Below the pieces are notes generated by a model that made no database searches, had not been told where the DNA came from, and was given only the letters and a program-made list of their open reading frames with translations. Positions 1 through 8,063 of a stretch of 64,000 nt of DNA are shown here, one piece after another. Positions within the stretch are counted from its first letter, which is position 1. Each line of letters begins with the position of its first letter. The position numbers were made by a program, and so were the translations under genes. Origin of the DNA: Salinarchaeum laminariae (GTDB lineage Archaea > Halobacteriota > Halobacteria > Halobacteriales > Salinarchaeaceae); contig NZ_CP096270.1 of the NCBI RefSeq assembly GCF_023204835.1, forward strand, positions 496,001 through 560,000, read 5' to 3'.

Positions 1-353
1 GCGCGCTGATCCACACCGAGATCCGCCTGCTGGAGCCGATCCAGGAGGTCCGCATCGACGTGCCCAACGAACACATGGGCGCCGCCTCCGGCGAGATCCA
101 GGGCCGACGTGGCCGCGTCGACGACATGTACCAGGAAGGCGACCTCATGGTCGTCGAGGGCGTCGCGCCCGTCGACGAGATGATCGGCTTCTCCAGCGAC
201 ATCCGCTCCGCGACCGAGGGCCGGGCGTCCTGGAACACCGAGAACGCTGGCTTCCGCGTGCTGGCAGACAACCTCCAGCGTGACATCATCGGCGAGATCC
301 GCGAGCGCAAGGGTATGAAGGAAGAGCTGCCCGAGGGCGTCGACTACTTCTAA
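1..353 (+). CDS. fusA: Translation elongation factor 2 (EF-2), C-terminal part
   Basis: This is the last 117 codons of archaeal EF-2, the ribosomal translocase GTPase; the start lies outside the window, and complete codons begin at base 3. The segment covers the end of domain IV and domain V. It contains the LLEPIQEV strand and the GEIQGRRG element that is almost invariant in EF-2/EF-G, and it ends in a short acidic tail. The GTPase domain and the diphthamide loop are not visible here. The stop is followed directly by a T-run and a hairpin. The identification is firm because this domain is highly conserved. Confidence 0.95.
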   Translation, partial: ALIHTEIRLLEPIQEVRIDVPNEHMGAASGEIQGRRGRVDDMYQEGDLMVVEGVAPVDEMIGFSSDIRSATEGRASWNTENAGFRVLADNLQRDIIGEIRERKGMKEELPEGVDYF

Positions 354-358
354 GGACC

Positions 359-426
359 TTTTTTGGACCGGGATTTCCTCACTTGCTCCCTGCGGTCGCT
401 CGTTGCGGGAACCCCGGTCCAAAAAA
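359..426. terminator. Bidirectional hairpin flanked by T6 and A6
   Basis: Six T residues (359-364), an inverted repeat (arms starting GGACCGGG and ending CCCCGGTCC, 365-420) and six A residues (421-426) lie just after the EF-2 stop. The arrangement can end transcription from either side. The stop codon of the leftward VOC frame falls inside this hairpin, which is unusual. Confidence 0.6.
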
Positions 427-861
427 TCTCCACCAAAAAAGGCCGCCAGCTCGGGCACCGCCCTCGCTGGCGGTGGATTGCGTGGTGCAAACCGCGACGC
501 ACCGCTTTGCTACCCCCTCGCTCACGCAGAAGCCGTTCCCGGCGAGGTCCTCCATCACCGTCCAGACGGTGTCGTGCTCCTCGTCGGTCTTCGTTTCGCG
601 CACCATCGCGCCGAGTCCTTCGAGGCGCTCGACCTCGCTCTCGCGATCCTCGGCGTGGAGGTCGAGGTGGATCGGCAGACCGCGATCCGTTCCGCGTGGC
701 GCTTCGCGGAGCATGAGGTTCGGGCCGTCGGGTACCTCGACGATCTCGAGGCCGAGTTCGTCGAGCAGGTCCAGCCGCTCGGCGTCTAGCGCTTCAGCCC
801 AGAAATCCGCGAGTTCAGCGGGGTCGTCGCTGGCGAAGTTGACGTGTGCGATCTCGACCAT
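379..861 (-). CDS. Glyoxalase/VOC-fold protein, frame probably extended by a C-run indel
   Basis: This is a small single-domain protein of the vicinal oxygen chelate (glyoxalase/bleomycin-resistance/dioxygenase) superfamily, starting MVEIAHVNFASDDPAELADF. The domain covers about residues 1-120 and ends at GNGFCVSEG. The remaining 40 residues are unlike any VOC tail and run through two terminator hairpins. If the C5 run at 513-517 had one base fewer, a TAG stop would follow the last domain residue (510-512), just ahead of an intrinsic-type terminator. I infer that a one-base insertion, or a sequencing indel, extended the frame. The substrate is unknown. Confidence 0.75.
   Translation of the reverse strand: MVEIAHVNFASDDPAELADFWAEALDAERLDLLDELGLEIVEVPDGPNLMLREAPRGTDRGLPIHLDLHAEDRESEVERLEGLGAMVRETKTDEEHDTVWTVMEDLAGNGFCVSEGVAKRCVAVCTTQSTASEGGARAGGLFWWRFFGPGFPQRATAGSK
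435..473 (-). terminator. Intrinsic-type terminator inside the annotated VOC tail
   Basis: Read leftward there is an 8-bp stem (CCGCCAGC with GCTGGCGG, bases 466-473 and 443-450), then CC and six T residues (435-440). It sits about 40 bases past the stop that would exist without the C-run insertion at 513-517. Confidence 0.6.
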
Positions 862-945
862 GCGTACGCTCGCCGACGGACGTAGTGCAGAAAAATCGAC
901 GACACGGCGGAGATCGTTGCCGACCTCGGGGTCGGCACTACGGCG

Positions 946-2505
946 TCAGTTGTCCTCGCCCAGCCGCGCGTCCTGCTCGATGACTTCTCGCGTGCGGTCC
1001 GTCGGCACGGAGACGCTGATCTCCTTCGTCCGGCCGTAGCGGCCCTTCGAGACGACGACCGCGTTGACGATGCCGAGCATATCGAGTTCGGAGATGAGGT
1101 CGGTGGCGCGGCGCTGGGTGAGGGGGTCGAGGCCGGCCTCCTCGGCGAGCGTGCGATAGACGTTGTAGACCTCGCCGGTGGTCACCCGGGACTCCCCGTT
1201 CTCGTCGAGGTCGATGATCGAGAGAAGGACGAGCTTGGACTGGGTCGGGAGCGTCCGAACGGCCTCGACGATCCGATCCAGTTCGATCTTGTCCTGCGCG
1301 CGCCGGACGTGCTCGTCGCCCACGCGCTCGGCGCCGTCACGCTCGGCGAACTCGCCGGCGCAGCGCAGCAGGTCGAGCGCGCGGCGGGCGTCACCGTGTT
1401 CCTGTGCGGCGAAGGCCGCACAGAGCGGGATGACGCCCTGTTCGATGACGTCCTCGCTGAACGCCATCTCGGCGCGCTGATCGAGGATGTCCGAGATCTG
1501 CTGGGCGTCGTAGGGCGGGAAGACGATCTCCTCCTCGCCCAGCGAGGATTTGACGCGCGGATCGAGGAAGTCGGTGAACTTGAGGTCGTTCGAGATGCCG
1601 ATGATCGAGACTTTCGAGCGTTCGAGGCCGGAGTTGATCCGCGAGAGGTTGTAGAGGGTGTCGTCACCGGACTTCTCGACGAGTTTGTCGATCTCGTCGA
1701 ACATGAACACCAGTACGCGTTCGTAGAGGTCGATCGCCTCGAAGAAGGACTGGTAGACCCGGTCGGTGGGCCAGCCCGTCATCGGGATTTCCTCGGTCGT
1801 CTCCGTGTAGGATCGGAGCTCCTCGATGCGGTCGCGGACGGCGGCGAGATCCTCGTAACCGAGCTCTTGGGCGCGTTCGACGTTGACGGCGTCGACGATG
1901 GCGGTCAGTTCGGAGATGTCGTCCTCGGCTCGCTCGAGATTGTCCTCGATGAACTCGTTGCCCAACTGTGCGAGTACGCGGTACTGCGTGTCGGTGACCT
2001 CGCAGTTGATGTACTCGACCTCGCAGTCGACCTCGTACTCCGATGCGGAGCGCTCCAGCTCCTGGCTGACGTACTTCGCGCTGGCGGTCTTGCCGGTCCC
2101 CGTCTTGCCGTAGACGAGGATGTTCGATGGCGTGTCCCCCCGGAGCGCGGAGACGAGTACGGTCGCGATCTCGTTGATTTGCGTCCCACGGTGTGGCAGC
2201 CGATTCGGCGTGTAGGAGGGGCGAAGCACCTCTTTGTCTTCGAAGATGCGTTCCCCGGCGAGCAGTTCGTCGAACAGCCCGTCCCCGGCAGGTTCCTCCT
2301 GCTCGGTGGCGTCATCGGGCACCTGCAGCTCGGTCGCGGCGACGGAGCCAGGTCCCGTCGTATCTCCAGACGCGTCGCTCGCGCCGTCGGGTGTAGCAGC
2401 CCGATCGTCGATCGAATCGTCGGACTGCTCACCGTGTGCGCCAACAGCCTCGGCGTTGTCGGTGTCGTCGGGCTCGTCCGTCGCAGATGCGTCGTCCTCG
2501 TTCAT
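946..2505 (-). CDS. orc1: Orc1/Cdc6 replication initiator (AAA+ ATPase)
   Basis: This 519-residue archaeal origin-recognition/Cdc6 protein binds origins and helps load the MCM helicase. An acidic, poorly ordered N-terminus of about 80 residues precedes the AAA+ domain. Walker A GKTGTGKT is at about residues 133-140, Walker B FMFDEID around 268-273, and sensor 1 is IIGISND. A winged-helix DNA-binding domain follows (SKLVLLSIIDLDENGE, RRATDLISELDMLG). The ATG at 2505 was chosen because upstream in-frame sequence does not look coding. The gene is divergent from a HerA-like ATPase. Haloarchaea carry several orc paralogues, and which one this is cannot be told here. Confidence 0.95.
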   Translation of the reverse strand: MNEDDASATDEPDDTDNAEAVGAHGEQSDDSIDDRAATPDGASDASGDTTGPGSVAATELQVPDDATEQEEPAGDGLFDELLAGERIFEDKEVLRPSYTPNRLPHRGTQINEIATVLVSALRGDTPSNILVYGKTGTGKTASAKYVSQELERSASEYEVDCEVEYINCEVTDTQYRVLAQLGNEFIEDNLERAEDDISELTAIVDAVNVERAQELGYEDLAAVRDRIEELRSYTETTEEIPMTGWPTDRVYQSFFEAIDLYERVLVFMFDEIDKLVEKSGDDTLYNLSRINSGLERSKVSIIGISNDLKFTDFLDPRVKSSLGEEEIVFPPYDAQQISDILDQRAEMAFSEDVIEQGVIPLCAAFAAQEHGDARRALDLLRCAGEFAERDGAERVGDEHVRRAQDKIELDRIVEAVRTLPTQSKLVLLSIIDLDENGESRVTTGEVYNVYRTLAEEAGLDPLTQRRATDLISELDMLGIVNAVVVSKGRYGRTKEISVSVPTDRTREVIEQDARLGEDN

Positions 2506-2873
2506 TCCTGATCCCCACAGCCGCCCCCAACGGGGGCGAACGCTCCGCCGTCCGGCGATATACACGACCCAGTTCCCACCGGACGTCCCGCAAAGTGCAC
2601 ACCGATCAGCCAGGCACACCAGGGTGATAAGCGTGTTCGTCCGTGGTCGAACAGGTCCGATCGTTGATGGGGTTTGGCAGCGTATACCCGAACCGACGCA
2701 GGCTACCAGTTCGGTTCAGTAAGCGACGCCTTCTCTCCGGTTTCGGAGGGTTTCGCGCGTCCCTGGCGTGCTGCCGGCACTGGATCCGCATCGATGCCGA
2801 CCGCGGGTAGCCTCCCGACCGGTGGCGGTGACAACAAGCATTTAACGACTCCGCGGGTAGGCTTCGAAGACCG
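2506..2873. promoter_or_regulatory. Divergent orc1/HerA-like promoter region with dyads
   Basis: This 368-bp gap has a TATA-like TTTAA at 2841-2845, correctly placed for a leaderless start at 2874, and a leftward TATA (GTATAT) near 2572 for orc1. The orc1 leader would contain a strong hairpin, CGCCCCC-AAC-GGGGGCG (2522-2538). Two further dyads are TGTTCG/CGAACA (2634-2653) and CCGAAC/GTTCGG (2688-2714). I see no origin-recognition box or AT-rich unwinding element, so an origin here is unproven. Confidence 0.45.
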
Positions 2874-4478
2874 ATGGCCCAGGGCAGCAACGCCGAGTGG
2901 ATCGTGCCCACCACGGACGCGAGATCGCTCCCGGTCGTCGAGCTCCTGACTGGCAGGGGGTTCGTCTCCGGGAAGTCCGGGAGTGGCAAGTCCAACACGG
3001 TCGGCGTCATCGCCGAAGAGCTGCTCGAGAACGGCTACAACTTCCTGATCGTCGACACCGAAGGCGAGTACTACGGGCTGCAGGAGGAGTACCAGCTACT
3101 CCACGTCGGGGGCGACGAGTTCGCCGACGTTCGCGTCGGCCCCGACCACGCCGAGAAGCTCGCGGAGATCGGCCTCGAGCGCAACGTTCCGATCATCCTC
3201 GACGTCTCGGGGTTCGACGACGTCGACGAGTCCCAGGAGCTCATTACCCGCACCATCGAGGAGCTGTACAGCCGCGAGAAGAAAGTGCGCAAACCGTTTT
3301 TGCTGATCGTCGAGGAGATGCAGGAGTACCTCCCACAGCAGGGCAGTGCCGGCGATCTCGGCGAGGTTCTCGAACGCGTGGCCAAGCGCGGCCGCAAGCG
3401 CGGACTCGGGATGTGTGGCGTCTCCCAGCGCCCCTCCTCCGTGGACAAGGACTTCATCACGCAGTGTGACTGGATGGCCTGGCACCGCCTCACCTGGGAA
3501 GCAGACGTGAAGGTGGTCTCGAAGATCATCGGCTCGGAGCGCAAGCAAGCGCTGACCGATCTCGACCCAGGCGAGGCTTTTCTGATGACGGACTGGGACG
3601 ACGCGATCGAGCGCGTCCAGTTCCGCCGCAAGCACACCCACGACGCCGGAGCGACGCCGGGGCTCGAGTCCTACGATCGCCCGGATCTCAAAACCGTCGG
3701 CAACGACCTCATCAACGAGATCGAGGCGTCCGAACAAAGCGCCGCCGAAGCAGACGCCGCTCGCCAGGAGCCCGAGCCAGATACCGGCAGCCTCGAAGAC
3801 CTCACACTGCCCGAATCGACACCCGATCCCGAGACGAAGGAGACGGAGGCACGGGAGACGGGAGACGCTGCCGAAGCGACCGACGAGACGGCACGCGTCG
3901 AGGAATCCGGGACGGTCGACGGCCCGCCCGGGTCGCCGATCGAGACGGAACCGATCGAGGTCGACGCCGACGATCCCGACGAGGCCGTCCAGCGCCTCCA
4001 GCAGCGGAACCGCGTGCTCGAACGCGAGGTCGAGGAGCTCCGGACGCTGCTGCAGTCCATCGAGCCCGACCACGAGCAGGCCGCCGACCACGCCACCCAA
4101 CCCGACTTCGCGACCGCAGCCGACGGAAACGGCACCGCGGGCGCAGGCATCGGCTTCGCCAATGGAGGGAGTGGCTCCACCGCTGCCAGCGAATCTGGCG
4201 CCGGCGGGAAGGCGTCCCAACCCTCGAAGGCGACGCCACCGACGCCGGCACGCTCCTCCAAACAGGCGACACTCTCGGGGTCGGGTGCGGAGGACTCGTC
4301 GACCTCGACGCCCACCCCGACGGCACCACGACGGCCGACGCCGCCGGACCGGCCGAGCAACCGCAGTGGGCTCGCCGGCGTCATCCTCGAGTTCGGAGAG
4401 ATGACGATCTACCTGCTGAAGTCCACGAGCTACCGGCTGCGGCTGGCGTCTTACAAACTCCGCCGGAAGCTCTCCTGA
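2874..4478 (+). CDS. HerA/VirB4-like (DUF87) ATPase with long disordered tail
   Basis: This is a 534-residue P-loop ATPase of the HerA-FtsK branch. Walker A GKSGSGKS is at residues 33-40, Walker B is FLLIVEEMQ (142-150), and SQRPSS is a sensor-like motif. The ATPase core ends near residue 270. The next 230 residues are acidic, Ser/Thr/Pro-rich and predicted disordered, with a short coiled coil (VQRLQQRNRVLEREVEELRT). The last 30 residues form a basic amphipathic segment (KSTSYRLRLASYKLRRKL). HerA itself works with NurA in end resection, but no nurA is adjacent, so a related haloarchaeal DUF87 protein is the safer call. Confidence 0.85.
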   Translation: MAQGSNAEWIVPTTDARSLPVVELLTGRGFVSGKSGSGKSNTVGVIAEELLENGYNFLIVDTEGEYYGLQEEYQLLHVGGDEFADVRVGPDHAEKLAEIGLERNVPIILDVSGFDDVDESQELITRTIEELYSREKKVRKPFLLIVEEMQEYLPQQGSAGDLGEVLERVAKRGRKRGLGMCGVSQRPSSVDKDFITQCDWMAWHRLTWEADVKVVSKIIGSERKQALTDLDPGEAFLMTDWDDAIERVQFRRKHTHDAGATPGLESYDRPDLKTVGNDLINEIEASEQSAAEADAARQEPEPDTGSLEDLTLPESTPDPETKETEARETGDAAEATDETARVEESGTVDGPPGSPIETEPIEVDADDPDEAVQRLQQRNRVLEREVEELRTLLQSIEPDHEQAADHATQPDFATAADGNGTAGAGIGFANGGSGSTAASESGAGGKASQPSKATPPTPARSSKQATLSGSGAEDSSTSTPTPTAPRRPTPPDRPSNRSGLAGVILEFGEMTIYLLKSTSYRLRLASYKLRRKLS

Positions 4479-4797
4479 CCGGAGGACCGCTCCGTCCATC
4501 CCCCTGGCTCACCGCTCCGGGCGCCGAGCGGTACTGCTCGCGCCAGGGCCGGACCCGTTCGATCGAACCGGCAGTCGACGCCGTGGGTTCAGATGGATCC
4601 TCGCTGCAGACTGCTCACCGCCGGGCGCCCACCACCGACCGCGCGAGAGTGCCGGTCGGCGGCCTCCGATCTCGACGGACGCCAGACCGGGGATCCCGGA
4701 CCGTTTCACTCGTTTAATTCGGCTTAATTGGGATTGAGACGCGCTCAGTCGCCGGAAATCGCGGCCATGGCCTTGCCCCCTCTTCATCCCCTGGCCC
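4479..4797. other. Intergenic stretch, no gene seen
   Basis: This 319-bp G+C-rich gap has no convincing reading frame or RNA gene. A TATA-like TTTAATTCGGCTTAATT lies at about 4713-4729, roughly 70-85 bases before the next start, so the downstream mRNA may have a leader. Confidence 0.4.
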
Positions 4798-5403
4798 ATG
4801 GATCCGGCTGCGATGGTTGCACGCAAACTGCTCGCGGTCGCCCTGGCTGCCACCCTGCTGATCGGTGGCGTCGCTGCCACGGGCGCCGCCATGCCCCAGG
4901 ACGCACAGGCCGACGAGAACGCGCAGAACGAGCTGCCGAGCGACGCGGGCGCACCGGACGACGCGGACAACGACTCGGACGACGCTCCGAATAACGGGAA
5001 CGGCAGCGCGGCCGCGCCCGGCAACGGCAGCGCGCCGGACGACGTCGGCCCCGACGGCGAGCAGGGGCCGCCCACGGACATGCCCGCGAACGTGCCCGAT
5101 CACGTCGTCGAGATCCACCAGACGATCCAGAACTTCCTCGACGGCGGTAGCTTCGGCCTCGGCGACGCGATCGCCGACATCGTCGGGATGGACGACGACG
5201 CCGAGGAAGACGATGCATCGGAGAGTGACGGCGACGATACCGAAGGTGCGGACGCTGACGGAGACGACGAGGACGCAGACGAGGCTGACGACGAGGACGT
5301 CGAATCCGACGACGAAGACTCTGACGACGCTGCGGGCGACGACGCTGACGACGACGGCGACTCCAGCGACGACGAGGACGGATCCGGCGACGCGGACGCC
5401 TGA
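4798..5403 (+). CDS. Secreted, highly acidic hypothetical protein
   Basis: The 201-residue protein opens with a Sec-type signal peptide: MVARKLL, then a hydrophobic core AVALAATLLIGGVAATGAA. An Asn/Asp/Gly-rich linker follows. Then comes one short ordered patch (PDHVVEIHQTIQNFLDGGSF, about 103-122), an amphipathic helix, and about 70 residues of almost uninterrupted Asp, Glu, Ser and Gly. No lipobox, PGF-CTERM or transmembrane anchor is present, so release to the outside is likely. The ATG at 4813 is an equally possible start. I do not recognise the family; the acidic tail could bind cations or water, but that is inference. Confidence 0.7.
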   Translation: MDPAAMVARKLLAVALAATLLIGGVAATGAAMPQDAQADENAQNELPSDAGAPDDADNDSDDAPNNGNGSAAAPGNGSAPDDVGPDGEQGPPTDMPANVPDHVVEIHQTIQNFLDGGSFGLGDAIADIVGMDDDAEEDDASESDGDDTEGADADGDDEDADEADDEDVESDDEDSDDAAGDDADDDGDSSDDEDGSGDADA

Positions 5404-5643
5404 TCACGCCGGCTGACCACTCGCGACGCTGCACCGACGCGCAGCCCCGCTGCGCAACGGCTCTCCTTTCCGATGCTCTTCGGTGGCGAGCGGCGGCGCC
5501 AGCGAGAGGTCGATAGAAACGACAGCGGGGCAGTGAGTGAGGGGAGGGAGGAGACGGTGATAGTGGGAGGATGAGAAGTAGAAGATGGGAGAGCGAGCGG
5601 GAGTGCGATCGAGAGAGAGCAATACCGGACCGGTTGCTCGCGC
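5404..5643 (-). other. metG 3' region with a long pyrimidine-rich transcript strand
   Basis: From about 5527 to 5612 the plus strand is almost pure G/A, so the metG mRNA would end in an 85-nt C/U-rich tract without a strong stem. Archaeal transcription ends at U-rich tracts with the help of aCPSF1, which is encoded in this same window. No gene is seen in this gap. Confidence 0.4.
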
Positions 5644-7806
5644 CTATCGAACTCGCTCGCCAGGCACCGCGTCCTCGTAAGTCGTGAGCAGATCGGCCTG
5701 CTCGCCGGCGGCGAGCACCATGCCATCGGACTCGACACCGAACAGCTCCGCAGCTTCGAGGTTGGCCATCACCACCACCTTCGTTCCGGGCAGCTCGTCG
5801 ACGTCGTGGAGCTGTTTCAGCCCGGCGACGATCTGACGGACCTCGACCCCGATGTCGACGGTTAGCTTGACGAGTTCGTCCGCGCCCTCGATTCCCTCGG
5901 CAGTCTCGATCCGTCCGACGCGAAGGTCGAGATCCTGGAACTCCTCGAAGCCGATCCGGTCCTCGAGGACCGGGTCGAGATCGGCGGGCACGTCGTCCGC
6001 GCTCTCTGCATCCTCGTCGGTGGCGTCGGTATCCGCAGCCGAATCGCCGTCTGCCGCGTCGTCAGATTCGTCAACGTTGGATTCGTCCTCGCCGTCTGCT
6101 GCTGAGGCGACCCGGTCGGCGAGTTTGGCGTCGAGCTCCTCGACGCGCTCGTCCTCGACGCCCTCGAACAGCTCGGTGGGTTCCTCGAACTCGTCGGCGG
6201 GCGGTTCGAGCGCCGCCTCGAGCTCCACGTCGTGGACCGAGCCGTCCTCGCCGAGCTGGGTCCACAGCTCCTCGGCCGTGCCGGGCATGACTGGCTCCGC
6301 CAGCACGGCGCAGGCTTTCGAGAGCTGGACACAGTCGTAGATGACCTGTGCGGCGGCCTCGGGCTCGTCGTCGACGAGCGACCACGGCTCGTTGCGCTGG
6401 ATGTACTCGTTACCGAAGCGAGCGAGCTCGACCGGTGCGGTGCCGATCGCGCGGACGTCGTACTCGTTGACGGCGGCGTGGACGGAGTCGATCGCGTCCT
6501 CGATCTCGGCCTCGACTTCTTCGGAGACCGTCGCCTCTGGGGTGCCGTCGTAGTTTCGAAATGCGAACAGCATACCGCGGTAGGCGAAGTTGCCGAGCGT
6601 GCCGACGAGCTCGCCGTTGACGCGGTCGGCGAACTTCTCCCAGGAGAAGTCGATGTCCTGCTGGAGCCCGCCGTTCGTGGTCAGGTAGTAACGAAGAAGG
6701 TCGGGGTGGAACCCCTCGTCGAGATACTCCTGTGCCCAGATCGCGCGGTTTCGGCTCGTCGAGAGCCCCTTCCCGTTGATCGTGATGAACCCCGTCGCGC
6801 ACACAGCTCGCGGGGTGTCGTACCCGGCGACGTGGAGCATCGCCGGCCAGAAGATCGTGTGGTGCTGGATGATGTCCCGGCCGATGAAGTGGACGATCTC
6901 GCCAGCGTTCTCCGAGTCGGATTGCTCGCTCCCGTTCCACGCGTCCTCCCAGTCGTAGACGTCGGCGCCGACGCGTTCGGAGTACTGCTTCGTCGAGGCG
7001 ATGTACTCGATCGGCGCGTCGACCCAGACGTAGAGGACGAGATCGTCCTCGGAGCTGTGCTCGCCCGGATAGTCGATTCCCCAGTCCATGTCCCGGGTGA
7101 TACACCAGTCCTGGAGCCCCTCTTCGATCCACTGCCGGGGCTGGTTCCGGGCGTTGTCCGTGCCGTCGAGATCGTCGAGGAACTCCGTCAGGAAATCGGC
7201 GAGCTTCGAGACGGTGAAGAACTTGTGTTCGCGCTCGCGGTACTCTGCCGGGTTGCCGGTGACCGTCGAGACCGGGTCCTCGATTTCGCCGGGTTCGAGG
7301 TGGCGACCGCAGCCCTCGTCGCACTCGTCGCCGCGGGCCTGCTCGCCGCAGTAGGGACAGGTGCCCTCGACGTAGCGATCCGGCAGGGCCTGGTCCTCCT
7401 CGGGGTCCCACGCGACCTCGATCGTGCGCTCCTCGACGAACCCTTCTGCCTCGAGCTCGCGGACGATCTCGCGAGTCAGTTCGGTGTTGGTCTCGTCGTG
7501 GGTGTGGCCGTAGTTGTCGAAGTCGACGTCGAACTTCGGGAAGGTCTCGGCGTACTGCTCGTGCCACTCGAGGGAGAACTCCTCGGGCGAGACGCCCTCC
7601 TGCCAGGCGTTGACGGCGACGGGTGTGCCGTGCATGTCCGAGCCGGAGACGTAGGCGGTCTCCTGCCCGATGCGTTCGAGCGCACGATTGAACGCGTCCG
7701 CTGCGGTGTAGCCCCGGAGGTGGCCGACGTGCAGGTCCCCGTTCGCGTAGGGAAGCCCACAGGTGACGACGGCAGTCTCCTCGGTGGGAAAGTCCTGGCT
7801 GCTCAT
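5644..7806 (-). CDS. metG: Methionyl-tRNA synthetase
   Basis: This 720-residue class I synthetase charges tRNA-Met with methionine in the cytosol. The HIGH-type motif appears as GDLHVGHLRG near residue 25. A zinc knuckle with CPYC and CDEGC is in the connective peptide. The KMSKS equivalent is KGLSTSR. After the anticodon-binding domain there is a halophile-type acidic linker (about 560-615). Last comes an EMAPII/Arc1p-like tRNA-binding domain (DLRVGRIETAEGI), fused here rather than separate. The gene is alone on its strand, with a pyrimidine-rich 3' region. Identification is firm. Confidence 0.97.
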   Translation of the reverse strand: MSSQDFPTEETAVVTCGLPYANGDLHVGHLRGYTAADAFNRALERIGQETAYVSGSDMHGTPVAVNAWQEGVSPEEFSLEWHEQYAETFPKFDVDFDNYGHTHDETNTELTREIVRELEAEGFVEERTIEVAWDPEEDQALPDRYVEGTCPYCGEQARGDECDEGCGRHLEPGEIEDPVSTVTGNPAEYREREHKFFTVSKLADFLTEFLDDLDGTDNARNQPRQWIEEGLQDWCITRDMDWGIDYPGEHSSEDDLVLYVWVDAPIEYIASTKQYSERVGADVYDWEDAWNGSEQSDSENAGEIVHFIGRDIIQHHTIFWPAMLHVAGYDTPRAVCATGFITINGKGLSTSRNRAIWAQEYLDEGFHPDLLRYYLTTNGGLQQDIDFSWEKFADRVNGELVGTLGNFAYRGMLFAFRNYDGTPEATVSEEVEAEIEDAIDSVHAAVNEYDVRAIGTAPVELARFGNEYIQRNEPWSLVDDEPEAAAQVIYDCVQLSKACAVLAEPVMPGTAEELWTQLGEDGSVHDVELEAALEPPADEFEEPTELFEGVEDERVEELDAKLADRVASAADGEDESNVDESDDAADGDSAADTDATDEDAESADDVPADLDPVLEDRIGFEEFQDLDLRVGRIETAEGIEGADELVKLTVDIGVEVRQIVAGLKQLHDVDELPGTKVVVMANLEAAELFGVESDGMVLAAGEQADLLTTYEDAVPGERVR

Positions 7807-8012
7807 ACCTTCCTGCTGTGGCCAGGCGACCCTAACGGTTTCCGTTCGCGACCAGGATCGAGTGCGGCTGCGACTGGTATCGGCTCCACAGCAGCCGGCG
7901 TGAACGTCCCATCCCGCTCGACACTGCTACCGGCTGGCGTCGTGGGGGCCACGTCCATAGCGAAACAGCGTCAATTCGTCTGTAGACAATGATTGGAAAA
8001 TCAACTAATAAC

Positions 8013-8025
8013 TTTGCACTGCAAA
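8013..8025. promoter_or_regulatory. Perfect palindrome TTTGCA-C-TGCAAA in the exporter promoter
   Basis: A 13-bp dyad with perfect 6-bp arms lies 39 bases before the ATG of the ABC permease, in a locally A/T-rich stretch (7989-8034). The operon ends with a small winged-helix protein, so this is a natural candidate operator. Binding is inferred, not shown. Confidence 0.45.
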
Positions 8026-8063
8026 TGTTTTTGTTCGAGTGGCTCCTCCAGGCAGCCACGACG

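Noticed and set aside
363..1039. Arg/Pro/Ser-rich rightward frames opposite the VOC gene
   Set aside because: Their composition (Arg- and Ser-rich) is that of antisense shadows in G+C-rich DNA, while the leftward frame has clear VOC motifs.
2506..2873. Replication origin next to orc1
   Set aside because: No origin-recognition box repeats or A/T-rich unwinding element could be seen; only generic dyads, so it is listed as a promoter region.
4540..4660. tRNA-like GGGTTCAGATGG segment
   Set aside because: No cloverleaf stems, anticodon arm or matching acceptor ends could be formed.
4509..5081. Ser/Ala-rich leftward frame of 190 residues over the secreted acidic gene
   Set aside because: It is the antisense of a GAC/GAG-rich coding sequence. 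The rightward frame has a signal peptide and is preferred.
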